Both the position numbers and the translations under genes were made by a program. Of a stretch of DNA of 64,000 nucleotides, positions 1 to 9,088 are shown one piece after another. Each line of letters opens with the position of its first letter. Position 1 is the first letter of the stretch. The notes beneath the pieces are model-generated. The model saw nothing but the letters and a program-made list of their open reading frames with translations. It did not search any database and was not told the DNA's origin. Origin of the DNA: Polaromonas sp. (lineage in GTDB: Bacteria > Pseudomonadota > Gammaproteobacteria > Burkholderiales > Burkholderiaceae); NCBI GenBank assembly GCA_013823505.1, contig PNMH01000005.1:26070-90069 (forward strand), in the 5' to 3' direction.

Positions 1-1088
1 TGCCCGCCGACCAGTTCGAACACGTGGTGCTCTCGCTCACCACCATCAGCGATTTCAGGAACCGCATCACCCAGCCCGGCGTGCGCTTCATCGAGCTGCA
101 CAAACAACCCGGCCACGCCATCCCCTTGTATCCGCGCATCTACCAGCTGCTGCGCGAACTCAAGCCCGACGTGGTTCACACCTGCAACCTGGCCGCGCTG
201 GAGATCACGCCACTGGCGTGGCTGGCGCGGGTGCCGCTGCGCATCCATGCCGAACACGGCTGGGACGCACACGACCCGCAAGGCCAGAACCCGCGCTACC
301 AGCGCCTGCGAAAGCTCTACAAGCCTTTCGTGAGTCACTATGTCTCGGTGTCCAAAGACCTCGACGACTACCTGGCCCGAGCGATCGGTGTGCCGGCCAG
401 CCGCCGCAGCCTGATCGCCAACGGCGTGGACACCGACACCTTTGCCCCACGTGTGGGCCCCGCTGCAGCCGTGCCGGGTTGCCCCTTTGTGCCTGGCCAA
501 CATTGGCTTGTGGGCACCGTGGGGCGCCTGCAAACCGTGAAGAACCAACCCTTGCTGGCCCGGGCTTTTGTGCGCTTGCTGCGTGCGCATCCCGAAATGG
601 CCGAGCGCGCGCGGCTGGTGATCGTGGGTGAGGGGCCGCTGCGCAGAGAGATTGAAGGCATCCTCGCGCAAGCTGGTGCGTCTCATTTGGCGTGGGTGCC
701 GGGCGGTCGTGGCGACATTCCTGAAGTCCTGCGCATGCTCGATTGTTTTGTGTTGCCTTCAGAAACCGAAGGAACCTCCTGTACGTTGCAGGAAGCCATG
801 TCTTGCGGGCTTCTGTGTATCGCGACAGCGGTAGGAGGCACACCCGAACTGCTGGCGCATGGTCGCGCGGGCGTGTTGCTAGAGCCAGGCAATGTCGATG
901 CGCTGACGAATGAGCTGGCGCGCTCCTATGCAAGCCTCGACGAGTCGCGGCACCTCGGTCACGTTGCGCGTGAGCTGGCCCTGTCCAGCTTCGGCATGGC
1001 TGGCATGGTTCGCCAATACCTTGAGGGCTTCAGTCTCGGTCGTGTCCAAGCTACTCACTCTTCCCATGCGAATCCTGCACGTCCTTGA
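1..1088 (+). CDS. Exosortase A-associated glycosyltransferase, GT4 type, 5'-truncated by the window edge
   Basis: The reading frame is open from position 3, so the gene begins left of the window; the GTG at 24 is internal, because upstream codons read P-A-D-Q-F-E-H-V, as expected in this family. The visible part holds the end of the N-terminal GT-B domain and all of the GT1-type C-terminal domain, with GTVGRLQTVKNQ (donor-domain start) and the E-x7-E motif in SETEGTSCTLQEAM. It resembles the sugar transferases of PEP-CTERM/EpsH1 systems (TIGR03088), cytoplasmic enzymes that add a sugar to the EPS repeat unit on its lipid carrier. The donor sugar cannot be told. Its stop lies 23 bp inside the next gene, so the two are probably translationally coupled. 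Confidence 0.88.
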   Translation, partial: PADQFEHVVLSLTTISDFRNRITQPGVRFIELHKQPGHAIPLYPRIYQLLRELKPDVVHTCNLAALEITPLAWLARVPLRIHAEHGWDAHDPQGQNPRYQRLRKLYKPFVSHYVSVSKDLDDYLARAIGVPASRRSLIANGVDTDTFAPRVGPAAAVPGCPFVPGQHWLVGTVGRLQTVKNQPLLARAFVRLLRAHPEMAERARLVIVGEGPLRREIEGILAQAGASHLAWVPGGRGDIPEVLRMLDCFVLPSETEGTSCTLQEAMSCGLLCIATAVGGTPELLAHGRAGVLLEPGNVDALTNELARSYASLDESRHLGHVARELALSSFGMAGMVRQYLEGFSLGRVQATHSSHANPARP

Positions 1089-2280
1089 TCATTCAATTCC
1101 GCTGCACAGCGGCTACACCTTCCGCACGGCCGCGTTGCTGCGGGAGCAGCGAGCATTGGGATGGGAGACGCACCACATCACCTCGCCCAAGCAGGGCAGG
1201 GTGTCGGTCGAACATGAGGAAATTGAAGGTCTTAGCTTTCACCGCACGCAGCCAACTGACGGCTTGTTCGGCCGTTTGCCGGTGGTGGGTGAATGGACCT
1301 TGATGCGCAAGCTCACCCAGCGCCTCGAACACGTGGCTAACGAGATCCGGCCCGACCTCATCCATGCCCATTCGCCCCTGCTCAACGCTTTTCCCGCTTT
1401 GAGGGTGGGGCGTGCTCTGGGCATTCCAGTGGTCTACGAGATTCGTGCCTTTTGGGAAGACGCCGCCGTGGACCATGGCAGCACCCGCGAAGGTAGCCTG
1501 CGCTACCGGGCAACCCGCGCGTTGGAAACCCGCGCAATTCATCAGGCGGCCCATGTGTTCACCATTTGCGAGGGGCTCAGAGCCGACATTGTGGCCCGCG
1601 GGGTGCCCACGAGCAAAGTCACCGTGATCCCCAATGCGGTGAATGTGGAGGCATTCCAGTTGGCCCAACCCGCAGAGCCCGCCTTGCAACAGCAGTGGGG
1701 GCTGGAAGGTCGCACCGTCATCGGATTCATTGGATCGTTTTACGCCTACGAAGGGCTCGACCTGTTGGTGGACGCCATGCCCGCGTTGATCAAGGCCCGG
1801 CCCGACGCCTGTCTGCTGCTGGTGGGTGGCGGCCCGCAAGAGGCGAACCTCAAGGCGCAGGTGCAAGCGCTTGGACTTCAGGCACACGTGGTGTTCACTG
1901 GCCGGGTTCCCCACAAGGAAGTGAACCGCTATTACGACCTCATTCATGTGCTTGCCTATCCCCGGCACTCCATGCGGCTCACTGAACTGGTGACGCCCTT
2001 GAAGCCGCTGGAGGCCATGGCGCAAGGCCAGCTGTTTGTGGCGTCTGACGTGGGCGGGCACCGCGAACTCGTGGAGCACCAGAAGACCGGCATCCTGTTC
2101 AAGGCCGACGATGCTGCGGCGCTTGCCAAGGCACTGCTCGATCTGTTGAACAACCCCGCCAGCTGGCCTGCGCTCAGAGCCAACGGCAGGTATTTCGTCG
2201 AGTCGGTCAGGAACTGGCGCAACAGCGTGGCCAACTACAAACCCGTTTACGAATCTCTTGCACGGAAAGAAGAAAAATGA
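1066..2280 (+). CDS. Exosortase A-associated glycosyltransferase (Daro_2409-like), GT4 type
   Basis: The 404-residue protein starts with [20 protein letters not shown], a near-signature N-terminus of the exosortase A-associated glycosyltransferase family (TIGR04063). The ATG at 1066 is chosen for that reason; the frame is open further upstream. A GT-B fold is shown by the N-terminal nucleotide-binding stretch and a C-terminal part with [15 protein letters not shown] and [20 protein letters not shown]. It probably adds one residue of the EPS repeat unit in the cytoplasm. It overlaps the preceding glycosyltransferase by 23 bp and wecB by 4 bp (ATGA), so all three lie in one operon. Donor and acceptor are unknown. 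Confidence 0.9.
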   Translation: MRILHVLDHSIPLHSGYTFRTAALLREQRALGWETHHITSPKQGRVSVEHEEIEGLSFHRTQPTDGLFGRLPVVGEWTLMRKLTQRLEHVANEIRPDLIHAHSPLLNAFPALRVGRALGIPVVYEIRAFWEDAAVDHGSTREGSLRYRATRALETRAIHQAAHVFTICEGLRADIVARGVPTSKVTVIPNAVNVEAFQLAQPAEPALQQQWGLEGRTVIGFIGSFYAYEGLDLLVDAMPALIKARPDACLLLVGGGPQEANLKAQVQALGLQAHVVFTGRVPHKEVNRYYDLIHVLAYPRHSMRLTELVTPLKPLEAMAQGQLFVASDVGGHRELVEHQKTGILFKADDAAALAKALLDLLNNPASWPALRANGRYFVESVRNWRNSVANYKPVYESLARKEEK

Positions 2281-3416
2281 AAGTCATGGTCGTCTTCGGC
2301 ACCCGCCCCGAAGCCATCAAAATGGCGCCGCTGGTCAAGGGCCTGCAGGCCCGCGCCGGCGAGATTGAGACGGTGGTGTGCGTGACCGCACAACACCGTG
2401 AAATGCTGGACCAGGTGCTCAAGCTGTTCGACATCGTGCCCGAGCACGACCTCAACGTCATGAAGCCGGGGCAGGACCTGTTCGACATCACCGGCAGCAT
2501 CCTCGCTGGGCTCAAGCCCGTGCTGCTGCAGGAGAAGCCCGACCTGGTGCTGGTGCATGGCGACACCACCACCACACTGGCCGCGAGCCTGGCCGCGTAC
2601 TACGCGCGGGTGCCCGTGGGCCATGTGGAAGCGGGTCTGCGGACTGGCAACAAACAGGCGCCATACCCCGAAGAGATGAACCGACGCCTCACTGGCGCCA
2701 TCGCCGATCTGCACTTTGCGCCGACCAGCGCGGCCGAAGCCAACCTGCTGCGAGAAGGCGTGCCACCTGCAAGTATCCATGTGACGGGTAACACCGTCAT
2801 AGACGCGCTGCTGGCCGTGGTGCACAAGCTGCGCAACGATGCCGAGGCACAAAAGATTTTGAAGGAGCGCTTTGCCTTCCTGAACCCGACGAAGCGGCTG
2901 ATTCTCGTCACTGGGCATCGCCGCGAAAACTTTGGCGAAGGTTTTCAGAATATCTGCCAGGCGCTGGCCGATGTCGCTGCCGAGCACAGCGACGTGGAAG
3001 TCTTGTACCCAGTTCACCTGAACCCCAATGTGCGCAAGCCGGTGGCCGACATTCTGGCCGCCCGGAAGCTCGTCAATGTGCACCTCATCGACCCGGTGGA
3101 CTACCTCCCTTTTGTGTACCTCATGGACCGGTCCTACCTCATCATCACCGACTCGGGTGGCGTGCAGGAAGAGGCGCCTTCGCTTGGCAAACCGGTGCTG
3201 GTGATGCGCGATACCACCGAACGGCCGGAGGCGGTGGATGCCGGCACGGTGCGGTTGGTGGGAACTTCGCGCGAGAAGATCGTGGATGAGACCCGCCGGC
3301 TGCTCACCGAGGAGGCCGAATACACCCGCATGTCCCGGGCGCACAACCCCTATGGCGACGGCAAGTCCGTCGAACGAATCATTCAATCGATTTTCTCTTT
3401 GCAAGGAAAACAATAA
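2277..3416 (+). CDS. wecB: UDP-N-acetylglucosamine 2-epimerase (non-hydrolysing)
   Basis: The 379-residue protein has the usual length and landmarks of bacterial WecB: N-terminal [43 protein letters not shown] and [19 protein letters not shown]. It interconverts UDP-GlcNAc and UDP-ManNAc in the cytoplasm. Its ATG overlaps the stop of the preceding glycosyltransferase. The dehydrogenase that turns UDP-ManNAc into UDP-ManNAcA starts directly after its TAA, which supports ManNAcA as a component of the polysaccharide (inference from the pair). Confidence 0.95.
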   Translation: MKVMVVFGTRPEAIKMAPLVKGLQARAGEIETVVCVTAQHREMLDQVLKLFDIVPEHDLNVMKPGQDLFDITGSILAGLKPVLLQEKPDLVLVHGDTTTTLAASLAAYYARVPVGHVEAGLRTGNKQAPYPEEMNRRLTGAIADLHFAPTSAAEANLLREGVPPASIHVTGNTVIDALLAVVHKLRNDAEAQKILKERFAFLNPTKRLILVTGHRRENFGEGFQNICQALADVAAEHSDVEVLYPVHLNPNVRKPVADILAARKLVNVHLIDPVDYLPFVYLMDRSYLIITDSGGVQEEAPSLGKPVLVMRDTTERPEAVDAGTVRLVGTSREKIVDETRRLLTEEAEYTRMSRAHNPYGDGKSVERIIQSIFSLQGKQ

Positions 3417-4637
3417 ATGGCACGCGAACTGCAAAAAATCATCGTCATGGGCCTGGGTTACATCGGCCTGCCTACCGCCTCCATGCTCGCCACCAAAGGC
3501 CACACCGTGCTGGGTGTGGACGTCAACGAGTCGGCGGTAAACACCATCAATTCGGGACGCATCCACATCATCGAGCCCGACCTCGACATCCTCGTGCGCT
3601 CCGCCGTGAACAGCGGCAACCTGCGCGCTTCCCTCACGCCGGAGGAGGGCGACACCTTCATCCTGGCCGTGCCCACGCCGTTCAAGGAAGAGGGTGGCAA
3701 CCCCAAGGCGCCCGACCTCTCGTATGTGGAGGCCGCCACCCGCGCCATTGCGCCTTACCTGCGCGAAGACAACCTGGTCATTCTGGAATCCACATCGCCG
3801 GTGGGCACCACCGAGGTGATCGAGAACATCATCTCGGAAATGAGGCCCGACCTTGCCGGCAAGATTCACACCGCCCATTGCCCCGAGCGCGTGCTGCCCG
3901 GTCACATCTTGCGCGAGCTGGTGGACAACGACCGCATCATCGGCGGCACCACCAAGGCGGCTATTGCCAAGGCACGCACACTCTACAAGACCTTCTGTAA
4001 CGGTGCGATTCTGGAAACCGACAGCCGCACTGCCGAGCTTTCCAAATTGGTGGAGAACTCGTTCCGCGACGTCAACATCGCGTTTGCCAACGAGCTGTCG
4101 GTCATCTGCGACAAGCTGGGCATCAGCGTGTGGGAAACCATCTCGCTGGCCAACCGCCATCCACGCGTGAACATCTTGCAGCCTGGTCCTGGCGTGGGTG
4201 GCCACTGCATTGCGGTGGACCCTTGGTTCATTGTTTCGAGCGCACCTGACGAATCGCGGCTGATCCGCACTGCCCGCGAAGTGAACGATGCCAAACCCCA
4301 CTGGGTCATTGAAAAAGTGCGAGCCAAGGCCGAACGGTTCAAAGACCCGGTCATTGGTTGCCTGGGCCTCACTTTCAAGGCCAACATTGACGACCTGCGC
4401 GAGTCTCCGTCGATGGACATCGTGAAACTGTTGCTCAAGTCAGGCATCGGCACCGTGATGGCTTGCGACCCCAATGTCAGCAAAGACAAGGCGCCATTCC
4501 CGCTGCACGATCTGAAAGACGTTCTGAAAAAAGCCGACATTCTGCTGCTGCTGGTTGATCACCACGAATTCACCGACATCGATCCGCAAGTGATCAAGGA
4601 CAAAGTGGTCATCGACACCAAGGGCGTATTGCGCTGA
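3417..4637 (+). CDS. wecC: UDP-N-acetyl-D-mannosamine dehydrogenase
   Basis: This 406-residue nucleotide-sugar dehydrogenase starts on the base after the wecB stop. It has an N-terminal Rossmann motif (GLGYIGLPTA), the middle-domain ELSKLVENSFRDVNIAFANE helix, the catalytic cysteine near residue 264 in GVGGHCIAVDP, and the C-terminal GLTFKANIDDLRESPS segment. The VGGHC form of the active site and the adjacent wecB favour UDP-ManNAc over UDP-glucose as substrate. It performs the NAD-dependent four-electron oxidation to UDP-ManNAcA. A different dehydrogenase (21683-23005) with the GGSCF form is the likely UDP-glucose enzyme. Confidence 0.93.
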   Translation: MARELQKIIVMGLGYIGLPTASMLATKGHTVLGVDVNESAVNTINSGRIHIIEPDLDILVRSAVNSGNLRASLTPEEGDTFILAVPTPFKEEGGNPKAPDLSYVEAATRAIAPYLREDNLVILESTSPVGTTEVIENIISEMRPDLAGKIHTAHCPERVLPGHILRELVDNDRIIGGTTKAAIAKARTLYKTFCNGAILETDSRTAELSKLVENSFRDVNIAFANELSVICDKLGISVWETISLANRHPRVNILQPGPGVGGHCIAVDPWFIVSSAPDESRLIRTAREVNDAKPHWVIEKVRAKAERFKDPVIGCLGLTFKANIDDLRESPSMDIVKLLLKSGIGTVMACDPNVSKDKAPFPLHDLKDVLKKADILLLLVDHHEFTDIDPQVIKDKVVIDTKGVLR

Positions 4638-4647
4638 TTCGGTTCGC

Positions 4648-5835
4648 ATGAAAGTCTTGCTCTTCTCTTCGCTCTATCCGAGCTCGGTGCGGCCCATTCA
4701 TGGGATCTTCGTGGAGACGCGTCTGCGCGAACTGCTTAAGACCGGCGAGGTGCAGGCCAAGGTCGTCGCGCCGGTGCCCTGGTTTCCCTCCAGCGCGGAG
4801 CGCTTCGGCGACTATGCATTGTTCGCGGCCACGCCTCGGCGGGAAGAGCGCAACGACATTGAGGTGCATCACCCGCGCTACTTGCTGCTGCCCAAGGTCG
4901 GCATGAACATGGCACCGTATGCGATGGCCCTTGGTGCGCTTGCCACCGTGAAGCGCCTGCAGCGCGAAGGCTTTGACTTCGACTTGATCGACGCCCACTA
5001 TTACTACCCCGACGGTGTGGCCGCCGGACTGCTGGCCAAATGGCTGGGCAAGCCCTTTTTCGTGACGGCGCGTGGCACGGATCTGAACCTGATCCCCGAG
5101 TACCCTTTTCCCCGCAAGCTGATCCTTCAAACCGCCGCGCAGGCCCGCGGCTCCATCGGCGTCTGCCAAGCACTCATGGACACGCTGGCCCAACTCGGCG
5201 CCGATCCATCCAAGCTGCACACGCTGCGCAACGGTGTGGACCTGGAACGCTTCGTGCCCGAGCCGCGCGACCTGGCCCGGGCCCGGCTGGGCCTGAACGC
5301 GCAAGGCACGTATCTGCTGTCGGTGGGTCACCTCATCGAACGCAAAGGCCATCACATCGCCATCGAAGCGCTGGCGCAACTGCCCGGGGTCACGCTGCTC
5401 GTTGCCGGCTCCGGCCCGGAAGAGGGAGCCCTCAAGGCCCTGGCCAGCCGTCTCGGCGTGGCCGAGCGCGTGCACTGGGCCGGTGTGGTGCCACAGACCG
5501 ACCTGAAGTGGTGGTACAGCGCGGCCGATGCGCTCACGCTGTGCAGCAGCCGCGAAGGTTGGGCCAACGTGCTGCTGGAAGCCATGGCCTGCGGCACGCC
5601 GGTGATTGCCACGAACATCTGGGGGACGCCGGAGGTGGTGAGTACACCGAATGCGGGTGTGTTGATGGAGAAGCGAGATGCGCCTTCGCTCTCAGCGGCG
5701 TGGAATGCGCTCCAACGTGCCGCGCCAGCTCGGGAACTCACCCGTGCCCACGCAGCCACCTTCTCCTGGGATGACACCACCGTTGGGCAGCTGAACCTGT
5801 TTCAAAACGGAACCCTTGCCCATGAGCACGCTTGA
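4648..5835 (+). CDS. Glycosyltransferase family 4
   Basis: The 395-residue GT-B protein begins MKVLLFSSLYPSSVRPIHG, contains FFVTARGTDLNLIP in the N-domain and, in the C-domain, LSVGHLIERKGHH and the E-x7-E motif in SSREGWANVLLEAMACG. These features fit a retaining GT4 enzyme acting on an EPS intermediate at the inner face of the membrane. It lies 10 bp after wecC and overlaps the next gene by 14 bp, so it is in the same operon. Sugar specificity cannot be inferred from sequence. Confidence 0.9.
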   Translation: MKVLLFSSLYPSSVRPIHGIFVETRLRELLKTGEVQAKVVAPVPWFPSSAERFGDYALFAATPRREERNDIEVHHPRYLLLPKVGMNMAPYAMALGALATVKRLQREGFDFDLIDAHYYYPDGVAAGLLAKWLGKPFFVTARGTDLNLIPEYPFPRKLILQTAAQARGSIGVCQALMDTLAQLGADPSKLHTLRNGVDLERFVPEPRDLARARLGLNAQGTYLLSVGHLIERKGHHIAIEALAQLPGVTLLVAGSGPEEGALKALASRLGVAERVHWAGVVPQTDLKWWYSAADALTLCSSREGWANVLLEAMACGTPVIATNIWGTPEVVSTPNAGVLMEKRDAPSLSAAWNALQRAAPARELTRAHAATFSWDDTTVGQLNLFQNGTLAHEHA

Positions 5836-7258
5836 ATCGACGGCGCCCCTGGTGGTGGATCTGGACGGTACATTGACGTCCACGGACACGCTGGTCGAGA
5901 GCGTCTTGATTCTCCTGAAGCGCCAGCCCTGGCGCTTGCTGCAGATGGGCTTTTGGCTGTTGGCAGGTCGCGCCCATTTCAAGGAAAAGGTGTCGGCGCT
6001 GGTGGACCTGGATGTGTCTGGCTTGCCGTGGCGCAGCGACTTCGTGGACTGGCTGGTGGCCCAACGCGCAGGCGGGCGGCGCATGGTGCTTGCCACAGCA
6101 GCCCACAGCCGGATTGCCGATGCAGTGTTCCGGCATTGGTCCTTGTTCGACGATGTGCTGGCCTCATCAGCCACCAACAACCTCAAAGGGCCACGCAAGC
6201 TCAAAGCCATTCAGGCACTTCTGGGCGACCGCTTTGCTTATGCGGGTGACAGCACGGCAGATCTTCCGATCTGGAGGGCCGCCGAGTCGGCCGTGCTGGT
6301 CGGAGCTTCGCCGCAGCTGAGTGCTCAGGTGCAATCCATCACCCGCGTGGAGGCTGCCTTTCCATCAGGCCCAACAGGCCTTCGCACCTGGCTCAAGGCC
6401 CTGCGTGTGCACCAGTGGTTGAAGAACCTGCTGTTGTTCGTCCCACTTTTCACCGCGTTCGAGGGCGTCCAATGGCGCGACTGGCTGTTGGTGGTGGTTG
6501 CATTCGGCGCCTTTTCGCTCGCTGCTTCTGCCACCTATGTGTTGAACGATTTGTGGGACCTTGAGAGCGATCGTCGCCACCCGCGCAAAAGGCTTCGCCC
6601 CTTCGCCAGCGGCGCGCTCAGCCTGAGCAGTGGAATTGCTGTGGCTTTGCTCAGCCTGGCGGTGGCGTTCGCCCTGTCTGCGTTGGTTTCCCAGGGGTTC
6701 TCCGCCATGCTGGTGGGCTATGTGGTGCTCACCACGCTCTACAGCCTGGTTTTCAAGACCTATGTGTTGATGGACGTGCTCATGCTCGCCATGCTCTACA
6801 CCTACCGTGTCATCGCCGGCTCCATCGCGGTGGCGATCGAAGTCACACCATGGTTGTTTGCGTTCAGTGTGTTCACCTTCTTCAGCCTCGCGCTGGTCAA
6901 GCGCTGTGCCGAGCTGGTGCTTCTGGAGAGCGCGGGCCGTACCGCAAGCCACGGCCGGGACTACCGCACCGAGGACCTGGTGGTTCTCTGGCCCCTGGGC
7001 ATTGCAGCCAGCTTGTGTGCGGTGGTGGTTTTTGGGCTGTATGTGGCCACCCCCGCTACTGAAGCGCGCTATGCCAACGTACAGTGGCTGTGGCTCATGG
7101 CGCCTGCGCTGCTGTACTGGTTTTCCAGGTTGTGGATCAAGACGGTGAGGGGGGAAATGCACGATGACCCCATCGTCTTTGCGGTGCGTGACCGCGGCAG
7201 CCGTTTGGTGGTGATCGCCATGGTGTTGTTGGTTGCGCTTGCGCACTGGAGAGCATGA
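5822..7258 (+). CDS. HAD hydrolase-UbiA prenyltransferase fusion
   Basis: The protein has two parts. Residues 1 to about 190 are a HAD-like phosphatase with the nucleophile motif DLDGTLTSTDT and a late GDSTADLPIW motif. Residues 190 to 478 are a polytopic UbiA-type domain with the Mg-binding LNDLWDLESD motif (NDxxDxxxD). Family knowledge: UbiA members move a group between a polyprenyl (di)phosphate and an acceptor; the closest functional analogy is decaprenylphosphoryl-ribose-phosphate synthase, which needs a later dephosphorylation that a fused HAD could supply. That pairing is inference. The ATG at 5822 is chosen over one at 5816; it overlaps the preceding gene by 14 bp and the next by 4 bp. 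Confidence 0.85.
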   Translation: MSTLESTAPLVVDLDGTLTSTDTLVESVLILLKRQPWRLLQMGFWLLAGRAHFKEKVSALVDLDVSGLPWRSDFVDWLVAQRAGGRRMVLATAAHSRIADAVFRHWSLFDDVLASSATNNLKGPRKLKAIQALLGDRFAYAGDSTADLPIWRAAESAVLVGASPQLSAQVQSITRVEAAFPSGPTGLRTWLKALRVHQWLKNLLLFVPLFTAFEGVQWRDWLLVVVAFGAFSLAASATYVLNDLWDLESDRRHPRKRLRPFASGALSLSSGIAVALLSLAVAFALSALVSQGFSAMLVGYVVLTTLYSLVFKTYVLMDVLMLAMLYTYRVIAGSIAVAIEVTPWLFAFSVFTFFSLALVKRCAELVLLESAGRTASHGRDYRTEDLVVLWPLGIAASLCAVVVFGLYVATPATEARYANVQWLWLMAPALLYWFSRLWIKTVRGEMHDDPIVFAVRDRGSRLVVIAMVLLVALAHWRA

Positions 7259-8904
7259 ACATGGACACGTTTCCGCAACACAAGGCCGCCCGGATCGAGG
7301 CCTCGACCGCCATGGTTTGGGTGGCGGCTATTGCCATCGTGGTGGTGGTCGCGCTCCTGTTCCTGCAAGCACCTCACGGCGGTGCTTTTTATTGGAGCGA
7401 CGCACCGCGACACGCGCTCAACGGCGTGTTTGTGAAAGACCTGCTGCTCGACCTGCCGCTGGATGACCCCGCAGGCTACGCCTATCGCTACTACGCGCAA
7501 TACCCCGCGCTGACCATCCTCTTTTATCCACCGCTTTTTTACGCGATCAGCGCTCCTTTCTATGCGCTGCTGGGCGTGTCGCACGAAACCGCATTGTTCG
7601 TGGTGTTCCTCCACTACGTTGCCTACGGGCTGGGTTGCTTCGCGCTCGCCCGCTTCTGGTTGAGCGCCATGCCGTCGTTGGTGTTTGCGCTGCTCATGGT
7701 GCTGCTGCCCGAGGTCGCCTTTTGGGGCCGGCAGGTCATGCTTGAGATTCCCGCCTTCGCGTTTCTGGTCTGGAGCGCGGTGGCCTTGATGCGGTATGTG
7801 CGTGGTGCCCCTGTGGGCTGGCTGTACCTGTGTGCTGCCCTGTTGGTTTGCGCGCTGTACACCAAAATCAGCGTTGCCTATGTGGGCCTCGTCTACCTCA
7901 TCGTCTTGCTTCAGCGGGAAGGCCTGGGTTTGTTCAGGCACAAACACGTCTATGCCGTGGCGCTGCTGTCTGCTGTCGCTTTGATTCCCCTCTTGGTTCT
8001 GACCGTCAAGTTCGGTCAGGCCAACGTTCAGTCGGTCACCGGTGTGGCCGATGCGGTGGCCTCGCGCCGTTCTTTGGAAGCCTGGCTTTGGTACGCCAGG
8101 CAGATTCCTTCGCAGGTTGGCTGGGTGGTGGCGCTGCTTGCTTGCCTGGGCGTTGTCTTCGCCTGCCTGCAGGCTTGGCGAAAGGCTGAATCGGTCAAGG
8201 CCTTGCCGTTCTGGGCACTGTGGTTTGTGATCGGCTACTTGTTCTTCTCGTCGATCGACTTGAAAGAAGCCCGCCACAGCGTCTTTCTGCTCGCTGCAGT
8301 GGTGTTTGTGGCGGTCTGGTTTCTGGACACCTTGCTGTCCAAAAAACTGGCAGTTGGCGCTCTTTGCCTTGTCGTTGCCAGCACCGCGGCCACCACGGTT
8401 TTTGACAGACCCGTTTTCTATATCAAGGGCTACGCCGAGGCGGTGGACCTGGTTGCAAAACAGGCTCCGCGCGACAGCGTGGTGCTTTTTTCCGGCTACC
8501 GCGATGGTTCTTTCGTCTTCAACATGCGAGCCCGCGAAGACCGCCGCGACTTGAGCGTTCTTCGTGCTGACAAGATCTTGCTTAGCGTGGCGGTGCGCAG
8601 AGAACTCGGTGTGCAAGAGAAAGATCTTTCCGAGGCTGAGATTGCCCAGACGTTGAACGACAACGGTGTTCACTACGTGGTGATGCAACCCGGTTTCTGG
8701 ACCGACCTGGAAGCCATGCGCCGGTTTGAACGCGTGATGGCCACGCCGCAGTTCGAGGAGGTGGCTCGCATTGCGACGCCTGCCAACCACAAGGCGCATG
8801 AAATCGAACTGGTGGTCTATCGAAACCTGGGCAAAGTCGGTCCGAAACCAGACAAGCTCAACATCGAGCTGAAGATCATCAACCGCACCATTTCAACCCA
8901 ATAG
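7255..8904 (+). CDS. Polytopic glycosyltransferase, GT39/PMT-like
   Basis: The 549-residue protein has an N-terminal membrane segment, an early acidic motif in the first periplasmic loop (YWSDAPRHA) and about ten further hydrophobic segments, followed by a soluble C-terminal tail from about residue 400. This layout matches GT-C enzymes of the dolichyl-phosphate-mannose-protein mannosyltransferase (GT39) group, which take a sugar from a polyprenyl-phosphate donor on the outer face of the inner membrane. The adjacent HAD-UbiA protein could make such a donor (inference). It starts in an ATGA overlap with that gene. A second ATG two codons in is an alternative start. Confidence 0.75.
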   Translation: MNMDTFPQHKAARIEASTAMVWVAAIAIVVVVALLFLQAPHGGAFYWSDAPRHALNGVFVKDLLLDLPLDDPAGYAYRYYAQYPALTILFYPPLFYAISAPFYALLGVSHETALFVVFLHYVAYGLGCFALARFWLSAMPSLVFALLMVLLPEVAFWGRQVMLEIPAFAFLVWSAVALMRYVRGAPVGWLYLCAALLVCALYTKISVAYVGLVYLIVLLQREGLGLFRHKHVYAVALLSAVALIPLLVLTVKFGQANVQSVTGVADAVASRRSLEAWLWYARQIPSQVGWVVALLACLGVVFACLQAWRKAESVKALPFWALWFVIGYLFFSSIDLKEARHSVFLLAAVVFVAVWFLDTLLSKKLAVGALCLVVASTAATTVFDRPVFYIKGYAEAVDLVAKQAPRDSVVLFSGYRDGSFVFNMRAREDRRDLSVLRADKILLSVAVRRELGVQEKDLSEAEIAQTLNDNGVHYVVMQPGFWTDLEAMRRFERVMATPQFEEVARIATPANHKAHEIELVVYRNLGKVGPKPDKLNIELKIINRTISTQ

Positions 8905-8917
8905 ATCGGAACAACCC

Positions 8918-9052
8918 ATGGAAGCGTTGATCCTCACACTGGACGTTCTCTGCATGACCTACCTCTGCTGGAGGTTGTTCAAGGTGAATGAGAAGTCGTC
9001 GAAGCATCCCGACCTGGGGCCGCTTTCCTACAAGCAGCCCAGCCAAGAGTGA
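8918..9052 (+). CDS. Small single-span membrane protein
   Basis: This 44-codon frame (ATG 8918, TGA 9050-9052) fits between the GT39-like gene and the O-ligase gene. Residues 3-21 are hydrophobic and form a likely membrane helix containing two cysteines and two tryptophan/tyrosine positions; the remaining 23 residues are charged and polar. It keeps the strand and spacing of the operon (13 bp after the previous stop, 36 bp before the next start). I do not recognise the family. It could be a subunit or stabiliser of a neighbouring membrane transferase. The size makes chance possible, but an otherwise unexplained 184-bp gap supports it. Confidence 0.5.
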   Translation: MEALILTLDVLCMTYLCWRLFKVNEKSSKHPDLGPLSYKQPSQE

Positions 9053-9088
9053 TGACAGTACATACAAGCATCAAAGGGCGAGCGTCCC

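Noticed and set aside
2247..4301. 684-codon minus-strand open frame
   Set aside because: It lies antisense to wecB and wecC, whose products are unmistakable; long antisense frames are common in high-GC DNA.
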